Below, one piece after another: positions 55,606 to 64,000 of a stretch of 64,000 nt of DNA. Under the pieces are notes generated by a model, which saw only the letters and a list, made by a program, of their open reading frames with translations, was not told the DNA's origin and made no database searches. Both the position numbers and the translations under genes were made by a program. The stretch covers positions 1 through 64,000 of the forward strand of contig CAXBEX010000006.1 in assembly GCA_963974965.1 (NCBI GenBank). Direction: 5' to 3'. This stretch comes from Colwellia sp963974965. Lineage in GTDB: Bacteria; Pseudomonadota; Gammaproteobacteria; Enterobacterales; Alteromonadaceae. Each line of letters begins with the position of its first letter. The stretch's first letter is position 1.

Positions 55606-56004
55606 ATGACTAAAGAAATCACACTTTACGGAATCAACAACTGCGACACCGTTAAAAAATCATTAAAATGGCTTATTGCTAATCATATTGATCATAACTT
55701 TTACGATTTTAAAAAACAGCCCTTAACAAAAGCGCTATTAACACGCTTTGTGCTGTTAAACGATTGGAGCACACTACTCAATAAACGCAGCACGACTTAC
55801 CGAAATTTAAGTGATGAGATTAAAAGCAATCTAACTGATGAAGTTGCTTTTGAACAAGTACTTGCACAACCAACCTTGTTGAAACGTCCTTTATTATTAG
55901 TACAATCAACAGAGCAGTCAAAAGAACAGGTAAATTCAACTGAACCAAACCAGCAACTATACATCGGGTTTAAAGCGGATATTTACCAAAGTATTTTTCA
56001 ATAA
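55606..56004 (+). CDS. yffB: Spx/ArsC-family reductase YffB
   Basis: 132 aa, thioredoxin-like fold: YGINNCDTVKKSLKWL with the single Cys (about 13), and the RSTTYR block near 65. The YffB subgroup is linked to dapE, which follows by 43 bases. An insert rich in Ser/Glu/Gln (about 106-122) precedes the last strand. Function unproven; probably glutathione-linked reductase. Confidence 0.8.
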   Translation: MTKEITLYGINNCDTVKKSLKWLIANHIDHNFYDFKKQPLTKALLTRFVLLNDWSTLLNKRSTTYRNLSDEIKSNLTDEVAFEQVLAQPTLLKRPLLLVQSTEQSKEQVNSTEPNQQLYIGFKADIYQSIFQ

Positions 56005-56047
56005 CGTTTTAATTAGAATTTTTTACATCTACATTTAGAGGGTAAAT

Positions 56048-57262
56048 ATGTCAGACCACACTAGTGACGTTATAAAACTAGCAATAGATTTAATTTCTCG
56101 CCCATCTGTAACGCCTGAAGATGCAGGTTGTCAGCAATTAATGAAAGAACGCCTTGGAAAACTTGGCTTTATCAATGAAACCATGGTGTTTGAAGATACC
56201 ACTAATTTATGGTCACGACGTGATGGAAACAGCCCAAACACAAGAAATAATCCAGGTAAAAGCAATAACTTAGATAAAAGTGCGCCAGTTTTTTGTTTTG
56301 CTGGTCATACGGACGTTGTACCTGCAGGAAACCTAACGCTTTGGCATACACCACCTTTTGAGCCAACGATAATAGATGGTGTTCTTTATGGACGTGGCGC
56401 CGCTGATATGAAAGGTAGCCTTGCTGCGATGATTGTAGCAACCGAACGTTTTGTAACTGATTACCCAAACTATCATGGGGCTATTACTTATTTAATCACG
56501 AGCGATGAAGAAGGACCTTTTATTAATGGCACAACACGTGTTATTGACACGTTAGAGGCCCGTAATGAAAAGATCACCTACTGCATCGTTGGAGAGCCTT
56601 CAAGTACAAGCACGGTTGGCGATATCATAAAAAATGGTCGTCGTGGCTCTATTTCAGCGGATGTTGATATCAAAGGTAAACAAGGTCATGTTGCCTACCC
56701 TGAACATGTCATTAATCCTATTCATATAGCAATGCCAGCCTTAACAGAGCTAAGCCAATATCATTGGGATAATGGCAATGATTACTTTCCTGCTACGAGT
56801 TTTCAACTTTCAAATGTTAATTCTGGTACAGGCGCCACTAACGTTGTACCAGGGCACTTAACCGCATTATTTAACTTGCGCTATAGCACTGAATTAACCG
56901 ATCAAATTATTGTTGAGCAAGTTGAATCTATCTTAAACAAACATCAATTAGACTATGACATTAAATGGACTTTCAACGGAAAACCTTTTATCACCGAACT
57001 AGGGAATGATGAAGGTGACTTTTTAACATCCATAACGCAAGCCGTTAGCTCAGTGATGGGGTCAGAGCCACTGCTTTCAACATCAGGTGGCACTTCAGAT
57101 GGACGATTTATTGCACCAACAGGCGCAAAAGTCATTGAATTAGGGCCTTGCAACGCCACAATTCATCAAGTGAATGAATCGGTAGTTTGTGACGATTTAG
57201 ATAAGCTTTGTGATATTTACTATGCTTGTTTACAACAGGTATTAATAAAAGATGAAGTCTAA
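56048..57262 (+). CDS. dapE: Succinyl-diaminopimelate desuccinylase
   Basis: Zinc peptidase M20 enzyme of lysine/peptidoglycan precursor synthesis. Metal ligands in CFAGHTDVVPAG, GRGAADMKGSLAA, TSDEEGPF and the C-terminal GPCNATIHQVNE. 404 aa, longer than usual (about 375) because of an Asn-rich insert (about 57-77) just before the first metal motif. GAGGG-type ribosome site. Stop and next start overlap as TAATG. Confidence 0.93.
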   Translation: MSDHTSDVIKLAIDLISRPSVTPEDAGCQQLMKERLGKLGFINETMVFEDTTNLWSRRDGNSPNTRNNPGKSNNLDKSAPVFCFAGHTDVVPAGNLTLWHTPPFEPTIIDGVLYGRGAADMKGSLAAMIVATERFVTDYPNYHGAITYLITSDEEGPFINGTTRVIDTLEARNEKITYCIVGEPSSTSTVGDIIKNGRRGSISADVDIKGKQGHVAYPEHVINPIHIAMPALTELSQYHWDNGNDYFPATSFQLSNVNSGTGATNVVPGHLTALFNLRYSTELTDQIIVEQVESILNKHQLDYDIKWTFNGKPFITELGNDEGDFLTSITQAVSSVMGSEPLLSTSGGTSDGRFIAPTGAKVIELGPCNATIHQVNESVVCDDLDKLCDIYYACLQQVLIKDEV

Positions 57263-58017
57263 TGGTATCAACTAAGCTAACATCCAGTATCTTTACATCA
57301 AGCAGTGATATTTCAGCACAAGTGCTTGGCTTAACTGACAAGCATATTCATTTTTTTGAGCAAGCTTCAACACAAGATACTAAGCAACCAGCTAATTCAA
57401 AAAAATTAGGTATACATCAACTCATGCTTAGTGATTTTCAAGCATTAGTGGGCAGTGCCGCAGAAGCTGATATAGCGATAAAAATTGCCAGTGGCTTTCG
57501 CTCATTCGAACGACAATTGCTAATTTGGAATAACAAATTTACGGGTAAAACATCAATTAAAAATATAGATGGAGAATCTATCAATATTAGTAACCTTTGT
57601 GATGTTGAAATTATTGAAGCTATTTTGCTTTTCACTGCCCTTCCCGGTGCAAGTCGACACCATTGGGGTTGTGATATTGATGTATATGCCCCAAATTTAT
57701 TAGAGGGGCAATCATTACAATTAGAGCCATGGGAATATGCCCCCTCAGGACCAATGACAAAACTATCAGCTTGGTTGGTAGATAACGCGGGGAAATATGG
57801 TTTTTACTTCCCTTATGATAGCTTTCGTGGCGGCGTTGCAGCAGAGCCTTGGCACTTATCTTATGCTGTGCTTGCTAAACAATATCAATCATCATTGAGT
57901 ATAGATTTACTACATGCGTTATTATTACAAACAGATATTGCTGGCAAAGAGATTATCATTGAAAATTTACCCAAAATTTTTAAACGCTACATCAACAACG
58001 TTAATACGACTTATTAG
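57262..58017 (+). CDS. M15-family D-alanyl-D-alanine carboxypeptidase-like protein
   Basis: 251 aa with the VanY-type zinc motifs: SGFRSFERQ, SRHHWGCDIDVY (H-x6-D) and EPWHLSYA. No signal peptide is evident, which is common in this subgroup. Hydrolyses D-Ala-D-Ala or related peptidoglycan bonds by family. Translationally coupled to dapE by TAATG. Confidence 0.8.
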   Translation: MVSTKLTSSIFTSSSDISAQVLGLTDKHIHFFEQASTQDTKQPANSKKLGIHQLMLSDFQALVGSAAEADIAIKIASGFRSFERQLLIWNNKFTGKTSIKNIDGESINISNLCDVEIIEAILLFTALPGASRHHWGCDIDVYAPNLLEGQSLQLEPWEYAPSGPMTKLSAWLVDNAGKYGFYFPYDSFRGGVAAEPWHLSYAVLAKQYQSSLSIDLLHALLLQTDIAGKEIIIENLPKIFKRYINNVNTTY

Positions 58018-58057
58018 CTCATTGATTTAACAAACTGCAATGCAACTAGGACAAAAC

Positions 58058-58252
58058 ATGGATAATTGGATAGCTTATTTAATAATAGGAATAGCCGTTG
58101 TCATTATTATTGGTAATTTCAGTACTTTTCAAAAAAGTACTCATCATAAAATGCGTAAGAAAAATTTAAATGATTTAGAGGAAACCTTACCACGATCTCA
58201 GCAAACTGAACATAAAATGCCAACGATTGAAAAAAACAGACTTAAAAAATAA
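58058..58252 (+). CDS. Small membrane protein, DUF2897-like
   Basis: 64 aa: one N-terminal membrane segment (about 5-20, AYLIIGIAVVIIIGNFS) and a charged tail. The ATG at 58058 with AGGA upstream is preferred to the ATG at 58040. Function unknown. Last gene of the dapE run. Confidence 0.7.
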   Translation: MDNWIAYLIIGIAVVIIIGNFSTFQKSTHHKMRKKNLNDLEETLPRSQQTEHKMPTIEKNRLKK

Positions 58253-58262
58253 ATTTTCAATT

Positions 58263-58294
58263 AAAAAAAACGCTGAAATTTCAGCGTTTTTTTT
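58263..58294. terminator. Bidirectional terminator between DUF2897-like and bamC
   Basis: A fully symmetric 32-bp palindrome: eight A, CGCTGAAA, its complement, eight T. Serves the convergent genes on both sides. Confidence 0.9.
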
Positions 58295-58317
58295 AATTTT
58301 AACGTTTTATTCTTTTA

Positions 58318-59439
58318 TTAATAGAAATTTTTAAAAGACAAACCCGCTTCCATTACGGGGAAAATTCGCTTTAATACTTCTAATGATAAAGGCTCACCAT
58401 CGGTATTATAAATAGTAACTGACGTTTTTTGATTCTTATCATCTAGTGCTGTAAGAACAAATTGATATTTAGCATCACTTATATCAATAACTGGTCGTTC
58501 ATCTCCCCAAATACTTTCCCACATACTTATATTATGTTTAGTAAAATCAACATAGTATATTTTATTGCTTTCGTCTAAATCAATAATAGTACAGCCATGT
58601 TTTTCGAAGAAAATAGGCATATTATCCCAAAGGTTATCTAAAGACATTTCAACAACATAGGCTGCTTCAGACACTTTGTTTTGACCAATACTGACAAGTT
58701 TTTGATCAGCGCGCATCAAACGATTTTCTCTCTGCTCTAATCGATAATTATAATCAACTTGGGCAATTATTTCATTCAGCATGGCCATTTCAGCGCGCTG
58801 TTGATCAATGGGATCTATCGTTTTGGTGCCGCCATCATGGTCAGTTTTCATATAATCTATTAAGGAAACTTTCAATGAAACACTACGACCATGTGGCTTA
58901 ATATAAAACTCATAGCGAAAACGCATACTTGTAGAAAGCTCAACATCCGTAAATAACCAACCTGTTTCTACTTCATTATGATACCAGTGAGATTCGTAAA
59001 CCTCTGTTTTACCTTTCAAATTATCATCACTAGGCGTAGATAAATTAACGGTGTCGTAACTCACATCATCTGATATTAATTGGCTAATAAGAGAATCTTT
59101 GATAAAAATGAGTAAATCTTTATCTTCAAGTACCTTATCAAACCAAATAATCGCTTCATTCGAGTCAGCAACAACACGAGAAGAAGCAGCAATAGGTAAT
59201 ACCAAAGACGGTGCTCTGATATCCATATTTTTACCCACAGGCCCTTGATGATTAATTTTATTAGAAATTAGAAATTCTTGCTGTGCCGCTGGTTTATCCA
59301 AATTTTCAGGAACTACAAATTCTGTAGGTTCTTGTTTTTTTGCATAATCAAAATCTCCCTGTGCACGTTTATTATCAACATTACTACATGCTGACAATGT
59401 AAAACTAAGCACAGAAAAATAAAACAATTGACGATTCAT
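58318..59439 (-). CDS. bamC: Outer membrane assembly lipoprotein BamC
   Basis: 373 aa: signal peptide with lipobox LSAC (Cys about 18), an unstructured N-terminal region, then two helix-grip domains (about 95-215 and 245-370, GTKTIDPIDQQRAEMAML between). Part of the BAM complex for beta-barrel insertion. In many gammaproteobacteria it follows dapA; here dapA is not upstream and the gene has its own 234-base leader. Confidence 0.88.
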   Translation of the reverse strand: MNRQLFYFSVLSFTLSACSNVDNKRAQGDFDYAKKQEPTEFVVPENLDKPAAQQEFLISNKINHQGPVGKNMDIRAPSLVLPIAASSRVVADSNEAIIWFDKVLEDKDLLIFIKDSLISQLISDDVSYDTVNLSTPSDDNLKGKTEVYESHWYHNEVETGWLFTDVELSTSMRFRYEFYIKPHGRSVSLKVSLIDYMKTDHDGGTKTIDPIDQQRAEMAMLNEIIAQVDYNYRLEQRENRLMRADQKLVSIGQNKVSEAAYVVEMSLDNLWDNMPIFFEKHGCTIIDLDESNKIYYVDFTKHNISMWESIWGDERPVIDISDAKYQFVLTALDDKNQKTSVTIYNTDGEPLSLEVLKRIFPVMEAGLSFKNFY

Positions 59440-59673
59440 TAAAACTCCTGAGAAAACCCATATGGGTCTATAAAATAGTATTCATTTGATGGTTTAAACC
59501 CTATTTGGTTCAATTGGGTTATTAAAAATAATAACCTTAAAACAGCATCAATTAATTAGCGCTCCATGGTACTTGCCTGTTTTTGCAAACACAAGCGCAT
59601 TATTCTAATTTGGTGAGGTTATTTTTGTCTATAGATCAGTTATAATCTCTTTTTTCATCAACTAGGCAAATAA

Positions 59674-60201
59674 ATGTCACAATATTTAGTGCTAACCGCT
59701 ATGGGCTCTGATAGAACAGGCTGTGTTAGTGAACTCACTAAATTAGCAAGTGAGTGTGGTTGTAATATCTTAGATAGCAGAATGGCTATTTTTGGACTAG
59801 AGTTCACCTTTATTATGCTTTTAAATGGCGATAATCGTGCTATTAACAAGATTGAAGTACGACTTCCTATGGTAGCCCACAGTCTTGATTTGATCACTAT
59901 GATGAAGCGTACTTCTGGTCATAAGTCTTATGATCTTGTTGAGCACTATCAAGCCGACTACACTGGTACTGATCAACCTGGCATGCTAAAAGCAATGACT
60001 GCTTTTTTTGCTACGCGTAAAATTGATATTTCATCATTAAGATCAGAAATAAACCCTCAAACTCAAAACATGAGTGCCAGTATTTCCATTGCTGTAACAC
60101 AAAAAATTAGTATTAACGATATTGAAAATGATTTTCTACAGCTTTGTGAACAATTTGGTGTACAGGGCTGCATTAAAGAAGCACCCCATAACTTTATATA
60201 A
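59674..60201 (+). CDS. gcvR: Glycine cleavage system repressor GcvR
   Basis: 175 aa with two ACT domains: about 4-75 (AMGSDRTGCVSELTKLASE) and about 95-170 (TGTDQPGMLKAMTAFFATRKIDI). Binds glycine and antagonises GcvA at gcvTHP in enterobacteria. A TATAAT lies near 59639. 33 bases before bcp; the gcvR-bcp pair is conserved. Confidence 0.88.
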   Translation: MSQYLVLTAMGSDRTGCVSELTKLASECGCNILDSRMAIFGLEFTFIMLLNGDNRAINKIEVRLPMVAHSLDLITMMKRTSGHKSYDLVEHYQADYTGTDQPGMLKAMTAFFATRKIDISSLRSEINPQTQNMSASISIAVTQKISINDIENDFLQLCEQFGVQGCIKEAPHNFI

Positions 60202-60234
60202 AAAATTTAGTACAAAAAATAAGAAAAGGTTCCT

Positions 60235-60711
60235 ATGAATACGCTAACAATTGGCGATAATGCGCCACTATTTATTTTAAAAGATGAAAACGAAACAGCC
60301 ATATCTTTAGCTGACTATATTGGTAAGAAACAAGTATTGGTTTATTTTTATCCAAAAGCGATGACCCCCGGCTGTACTGTTCAAGCGCAAGGTCTTCGTG
60401 ATAGCCAAAGTCAATTAAATGATTTAAATACTGTTGTATTGGGTATTTCACCAGATGAACCAAAACGTTTAGCAAAATTTTGCCAACGTGATGAGCTAAA
60501 CTTTACCCTGCTTTCAGATGTAGATCACAAAGTAGCTGATGATTTTGGCGTTTGGGGACTAAAGAAATTTATGGGTAAAGAATATGATGGTATTCACCGG
60601 TTAAGTTTTTTAATCGGCCTAGATGGAAAAATTTCTCATGTGTTTAACAAGTTTAAAACAAAAGATCACCACCAAGTGGTACTAGATATCCTAAATGACT
60701 TATCACAGTAA
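60235..60711 (+). CDS. bcp: Thioredoxin-dependent peroxiredoxin Bcp
   Basis: 158 aa. Peroxidatic Cys in TPGCTVQAQ (about 46) with Thr and Arg support. The residue five later, Cys in Escherichia coli (TVQAC), is Gln here, so the usual resolving Cys is missing; another Cys in KFCQRDEL (about 82) might substitute. AAGG upstream of ATG. Confidence 0.9.
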   Translation: MNTLTIGDNAPLFILKDENETAISLADYIGKKQVLVYFYPKAMTPGCTVQAQGLRDSQSQLNDLNTVVLGISPDEPKRLAKFCQRDELNFTLLSDVDHKVADDFGVWGLKKFMGKEYDGIHRLSFLIGLDGKISHVFNKFKTKDHHQVVLDILNDLSQ

Positions 60712-60725
60712 TTTAATAGCTAAAA

Positions 60726-60759
60726 CCAAAATGGCAAGCGGTTACACTTGCCATTTTGG
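60726..60759. terminator. Hairpin between convergent bcp and perM
   Basis: Perfect 13-bp stem (CCAAAATGGCAAG with its complement) and 8-base loop. A-rich and T-rich flanks are modest, so it may act in both directions. Confidence 0.7.
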
Positions 60760-60782
60760 GTAATCTTTTTATAGATAATTTC

Positions 60783-61853
60783 TTAAGCTACAGGCTCAAA
60801 ATCTTCCTGTGTTGAAGACCAAGCATTAATTACGGCTTTCACTAGTGTTGCCAACGGTATAGCAAAAAATACGCCCCAAAAACCCCATAAACCACCAAAT
60901 AATATCACAGCAATAATAATAGTCACTGGGTGTAAATTTACCGCTTCTGAAAATAATAATGGCACAATAATATTACCGTCTATTGCTTGAATTATGCCAT
61001 AAGCTAACATCACATAACCTAGTTCATTACTATAGCCCCATTGAAATAATGCCACTAAAAACACAGGGATAGTGACCACTGTTGCGCCAACATAAGGTAC
61101 TAATACTGATAGACCAACCAGTACCCCTAATAAAACAGAATAACGTAAATCAAGGAAAATAAAGGCGATGGTTGTTGAAATACCTACAATTAAAATTTCA
61201 ATTACCTTGCCGCGAATATAATTCAATATTTGTTGATTCATCTCTTTACCTACTTGAATAGCCATACGGCGCTCTTTAGGCAAAAACCGACTAAAACCTG
61301 AAAATAAATCATGTTTATCTTTAAGAAAAAAGAACACCATTAGAGGAACTAAAATAAGGTAAACCATTAAAGCGACAAGATCAGAAATTGAATTAAGTGA
61401 CGCCTTCAAAGCAACTTGCCCCCACTCAAGTAGCTTTTCTTTTATAGTAGAAATAAAGGTTTCTATTTGTGAGGCCTGAAAAATATCAGGATATTTCTCA
61501 GGTAAGGTTAATAAATAATTTTGCCCCTCAGAAATCATATGTGGAACTTCTTGCAGTAAATTACTACTTTGTTTCCAAATAATTGGCATCAAACCAAGCA
61601 TAGCAATTAGGGTGATACCAACAAAAGCGCCAACAACGATTATGGTAGCTCCTGTTCTTGATAGCTTTAAACTAGCCATTTTATTTACAGGTAGATCTAA
61701 TAAAAAAGCAATACATAAGGCAACCAATACAGGCATCAATAACTGGCTAAACAAAGCTATAAATAAAAATGAACAGACTAAAATTACCGCAAGCGTTACC
61801 GCATGAGGGTCTGAAAACTTACGTGTATACCAGTCGTTGAACAACTTAAACAT
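60783..61853 (-). CDS. perM: AI-2E family transporter PerM
   Basis: 356 aa, about eight membrane segments, with the family blocks LVPLMVFFFLKDKHDL and LVGLSVLVPYVGATVVTIP. The substrate of this subgroup is uncertain (some members export AI-2 or act as Na+/H+ antiporters). In the bcp-perM-bepA neighbourhood as in enterobacteria. Confidence 0.88.
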   Translation of the reverse strand: MFKLFNDWYTRKFSDPHAVTLAVILVCSFLFIALFSQLLMPVLVALCIAFLLDLPVNKMASLKLSRTGATIIVVGAFVGITLIAMLGLMPIIWKQSSNLLQEVPHMISEGQNYLLTLPEKYPDIFQASQIETFISTIKEKLLEWGQVALKASLNSISDLVALMVYLILVPLMVFFFLKDKHDLFSGFSRFLPKERRMAIQVGKEMNQQILNYIRGKVIEILIVGISTTIAFIFLDLRYSVLLGVLVGLSVLVPYVGATVVTIPVFLVALFQWGYSNELGYVMLAYGIIQAIDGNIIVPLLFSEAVNLHPVTIIIAVILFGGLWGFWGVFFAIPLATLVKAVINAWSSTQEDFEPVA

Positions 61854-61872
61854 ATATTTCCTTTTTTTTACT

Positions 61873-62109
61873 TCAATTAGATTTAATCATCTTTAGAGAT
61901 AGGGTAATTTCTACAACATTATTGTCAATAGGACTTTGGTTATAGCAATAGCCTAATTTAGTTAATAATTTAGGAATATTTTTTTTTGATCCCAAGTCAG
62001 CTATCTTTAACACACAAATATCTTCTTTTTTCATTTTTTTCAAAATCAAGCGTAAATTTACCAATGGAAGAGGACACTTTTCTTGACTAGCATCATAGTG
62101 AAAGATCAT
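61873..62109 (-). CDS. TusA-like sulfur carrier protein
   Basis: 78 aa with the CPxP motif CPLPLVNLRLILKKM (Cys at 12) and beta-alpha-beta-alpha-beta pattern. TusA proteins relay persulfide sulfur; the small size and CPLP (not CPEP) suggest a paralogue rather than tRNA-thiolation TusA itself. 19 bases upstream of perM on the same strand. Confidence 0.8.
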   Translation of the reverse strand: MIFHYDASQEKCPLPLVNLRLILKKMKKEDICVLKIADLGSKKNIPKLLTKLGYCYNQSPIDNNVVEITLSLKMIKSN

Positions 62110-62411
62110 TATTTATTTCTTTTAACAAGGTAATCTGAGACAATCGTCTGGATATCTTATATTAACTTTTCTTATATAAATAGCTAAATGAACAGCTTAC
62201 TAAAGTCGATCATTTATAAAATTAATTTTTTACCGAATCTTTTTGCATAGTTGAGGTCAAAGTTGAGGTCAAAGCATATAAGATTACCAAGTTTGATCAG
62301 AGCCTTATGCCAACACAGCATAAGTATTCAATGATTTACCATGGATATTTAACACCAAACTACTCAAAATTTGCCATATCATTTTTATTATACAAATAAC
62401 AGGATCACATA
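62110..62411. other. Divergent gap between tusA-like and bepA
   Basis: 302 AT-rich bases. The only structure seen is a 13-bp direct duplication of AGTTGAGGTCAAA near 62250-62276. An AGGA ribosome site for bepA lies at its end. Confidence 0.5.
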
Positions 62412-63878
62412 TTGTTTAACAAAAAACCGCTATTGATAAGCATTGCACTCACAATAATAATAGCCAACATTTTCACTTTTGATGTAAAGGCCAGTGAACA
62501 AAATAATAGAAACAAACTACCTGAGATAGGTATTTCAGGCTTTAGTGTACTCTCTTTAGATAAAGAGCGACAAATTGGCGATGCCATGATGCGCCAACTT
62601 CGTGCTAGCCAACCTGTTATCCAAGATCCTGTTTTAATAGAATACATAAATCATTTAGGTAATCAATTAGTTAAAAATGCTCAAGATGTCAACTATGCCT
62701 TTGAATTTTTCTTAATAAACAATAATGAACTAAATGCATTTGCTTTTTTTGGTGGCCATGTTGGCATTCACAGTGGTTTATTAACCACCGCAGATAATGA
62801 AAGTGAACTTGCCTCAGTAATTGCCCATGAAATATCCCATGTTACTCAACGCCACTTAGCGCGTCGTTTAGAGTCACAAAGCAATACACAAACGTTAAGC
62901 ATGGCTGGAATGGTTTCTGGTATATTGCTTGCTTTGGTCAATCCTTCTGTAGGTATGGCAGCATTAAGTGCTTCTATGGCAGCTTCACAACAAGCAAGCC
63001 TCAATTATACTCGTGGCAACGAAAAAGAAGCCGATAGAGTCGGCATTGCTTTATTAGCAAACAGTAACTTTGATCCGCAAGGTGCTCCAAGTTTTTTCGG
63101 TAAAATGTCAGAAAAATATCGCTACGCAAGTAAGCCACCTGCAATGCTATTAACTCACCCCTTACCTGAATCTCGAGTAGCTGAGGCCAGACAAAGAGCA
63201 CATAATTACCCAATAAGACAGCTAGCGCCAAGTCTCAACTTTGAATTAGCTAAGTCAAGAATTCAAGCGCGATATCAAGGCAATGCCCAAGATAATATTG
63301 CTTATTTTAAACAACAATTACGAAAACAAAATTATAGTTTACAAGCCGGTGCAAATTATGGATTAGCATTATCATATTTTAAAAATAATGACTATCAACA
63401 AGCAAAAGAAATTTTAGAGTCCTTAAAAAAAGAGGACAAAAACAACTTGTTTTATATTGATGCATTAACCGACGTATACATATCTTTGAAGGAGTATGAT
63501 CAAGCGCTAGCTATGTTGGATGATTTAAGTTTGTTGATGCCAAATAATCAAGTTGTCAGCTTGAATTATGGTAATGTGTTGCTTGAATCAGGTAACTATG
63601 AGCAAGCAGAAAGGGTTATACAAGACTTTTTACTGGTAAACCCTAGAAACTTTATTGCTTATGATATTTTAACTACTGTTTATAGAAAACAAGAAAAACA
63701 AGGATTAATGCATATAACAAAAGCTGAAGTATTAGCGTTATTAGGTGCATACAACAAAGCGGTAGATGAGTTACAAACTAGTTATGATTTCGTTGAGGAT
63801 CAACCGCTTTTACAAAAGCGAATCAAAGCCAGAATATTGCAATTTCAAGAACAAGAAAATAAACTCAAACGTTTATAA
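62412..63878 (+). CDS. bepA: Beta-barrel assembly-enhancing protease BepA
   Basis: 488 aa: signal peptide (about 1-28), M48 domain with HEISH at 139-143 and third ligand in NEKEADRVG (about 204), then C-terminal TPR repeats (about 290-480). Periplasmic zinc protease that degrades or matures LptD and BamA clients. The start is TTG with AGGA eight bases upstream. perM and arsC (yfgD) neighbours are conserved. Confidence 0.9.
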   Translation: MFNKKPLLISIALTIIIANIFTFDVKASEQNNRNKLPEIGISGFSVLSLDKERQIGDAMMRQLRASQPVIQDPVLIEYINHLGNQLVKNAQDVNYAFEFFLINNNELNAFAFFGGHVGIHSGLLTTADNESELASVIAHEISHVTQRHLARRLESQSNTQTLSMAGMVSGILLALVNPSVGMAALSASMAASQQASLNYTRGNEKEADRVGIALLANSNFDPQGAPSFFGKMSEKYRYASKPPAMLLTHPLPESRVAEARQRAHNYPIRQLAPSLNFELAKSRIQARYQGNAQDNIAYFKQQLRKQNYSLQAGANYGLALSYFKNNDYQQAKEILESLKKEDKNNLFYIDALTDVYISLKEYDQALAMLDDLSLLMPNNQVVSLNYGNVLLESGNYEQAERVIQDFLLVNPRNFIAYDILTTVYRKQEKQGLMHITKAEVLALLGAYNKAVDELQTSYDFVEDQPLLQKRIKARILQFQEQENKLKRL

Positions 63879-63904
63879 TTAAGAAGCTAATTAAGAGATC
63901 AACT

Positions 63905-64000
63905 ATGTTAACAATTTATCACAACCCTAGATGTTCAAAAAGCAGAGAAACACTTGAGCTAATCAAAGAGAATTCAAGTAAAGAGATCAAAGTAATTGAG
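63905..64000 (+). CDS. arsC: Arsenate reductase ArsC-like (YfgD), 5' part
   Basis: Only 32 codons are in the window: MLTIYHNPRCSKSRETLELI with the catalytic Cys (10) in HNPRCSKSR. This is the glutaredoxin-dependent ArsC family start. Follows bepA by 26 bases, as yfgD follows bepA in Escherichia coli. Runs off the right edge. Confidence 0.88.
   Translation, partial: MLTIYHNPRCSKSRETLELIKENSSKEIKVIE

Noticed and set aside
1..64000. Search for CRISPR arrays, tRNA and rRNA genes, prophage or toxin-antitoxin modules
   Set aside because: No regularly spaced direct repeats, cloverleaf or rRNA-like stretches, or phage structural genes were seen by eye.

Overview
The window is a visibly AT-rich chromosomal segment of a gammaproteobacterium, most likely a cold-marine Alteromonadales of the Colwellia type. 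This is inferred from protein resemblance, from gene neighbourhoods shared with gammaproteobacteria (fimV-asd-pdxB-fabB-mnmC-yfcL, yfbV-ackA-pta, yffB-dapE, bamC-gcvR-bcp-perM-bepA-arsC) and from Asn-rich low-complexity inserts in housekeeping proteins. No rRNA, tRNA or CRISPR array was seen.

Layout. 1-11.2 kb: housekeeping genes on the minus strand (fimV, asd, pdxB, fabB), then mnmC and an OlsF-type bifunctional ornithine-lipid synthase on plus, then a DinB-like protein, a zinc-finger anti-sigma gene with a decayed ECF sigma remnant, and yfcL. 11.4-19.1 kb: a mixed accessory stretch (isochorismatase-like hydrolase, 2OG-Fe oxygenase, DUF1704 metallopeptidase-like protein, FKBP, SLC13 permease, azlCD). 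19.1-35.8 kb: an amine-catabolism island. It holds puuR, a PuuB-type oxidase, DUF3422, an unknown membrane protein, the minus-strand operon puuD(broken)-puuA-spuC, a LysR regulator divergent from an omega-aminotransferase plus mmsA, a bicupin, an aldehyde dehydrogenase and a second amine oxidase. Putrescine would be opened by transamination or by gamma-glutamylation; beta-alanine-type products would go to malonate semialdehyde and then acetyl-CoA. 35.8-40.6 kb: the GlrK-QseG-GlrR system and, divergent from it, an EF-hand protein preceded by a near-consensus sigma-54 promoter and two GlrR-type upstream sites. 40.6-50.7 kb: a zone of gene decay. The spermidine pathway is represented by an intact eukaryotic-type speD beside wrecked speE and speB; there are also remnants of an EAL protein, a peroxiredoxin-like protein and phoU, and two defective copies of one insertion sequence flanking a TonB-dependent receptor with a Fur box. 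50.7-64 kb: housekeeping again (yfbV, ackA, pta, ACT protein, yffB, dapE, M15 peptidase, bamC, gcvR, bcp, perM, TusA-like, bepA, start of arsC).

The most notable signals are: the GlrR/sigma-54 control region in front of the EF-hand gene; the parallel decay of polyamine genes (frameshift and lost nucleophile in puuD, internal deletion in speE, truncated speB); an IS-phoU chimera; an ECF sigma remnant beside its surviving anti-sigma gene; and repeat families (a MITE-like 159-bp element, a GTAG-type REP pair, microsatellites). Remnants were found by hand translation of intergenic DNA, so their family assignments rest on motif recognition and not on database searches.
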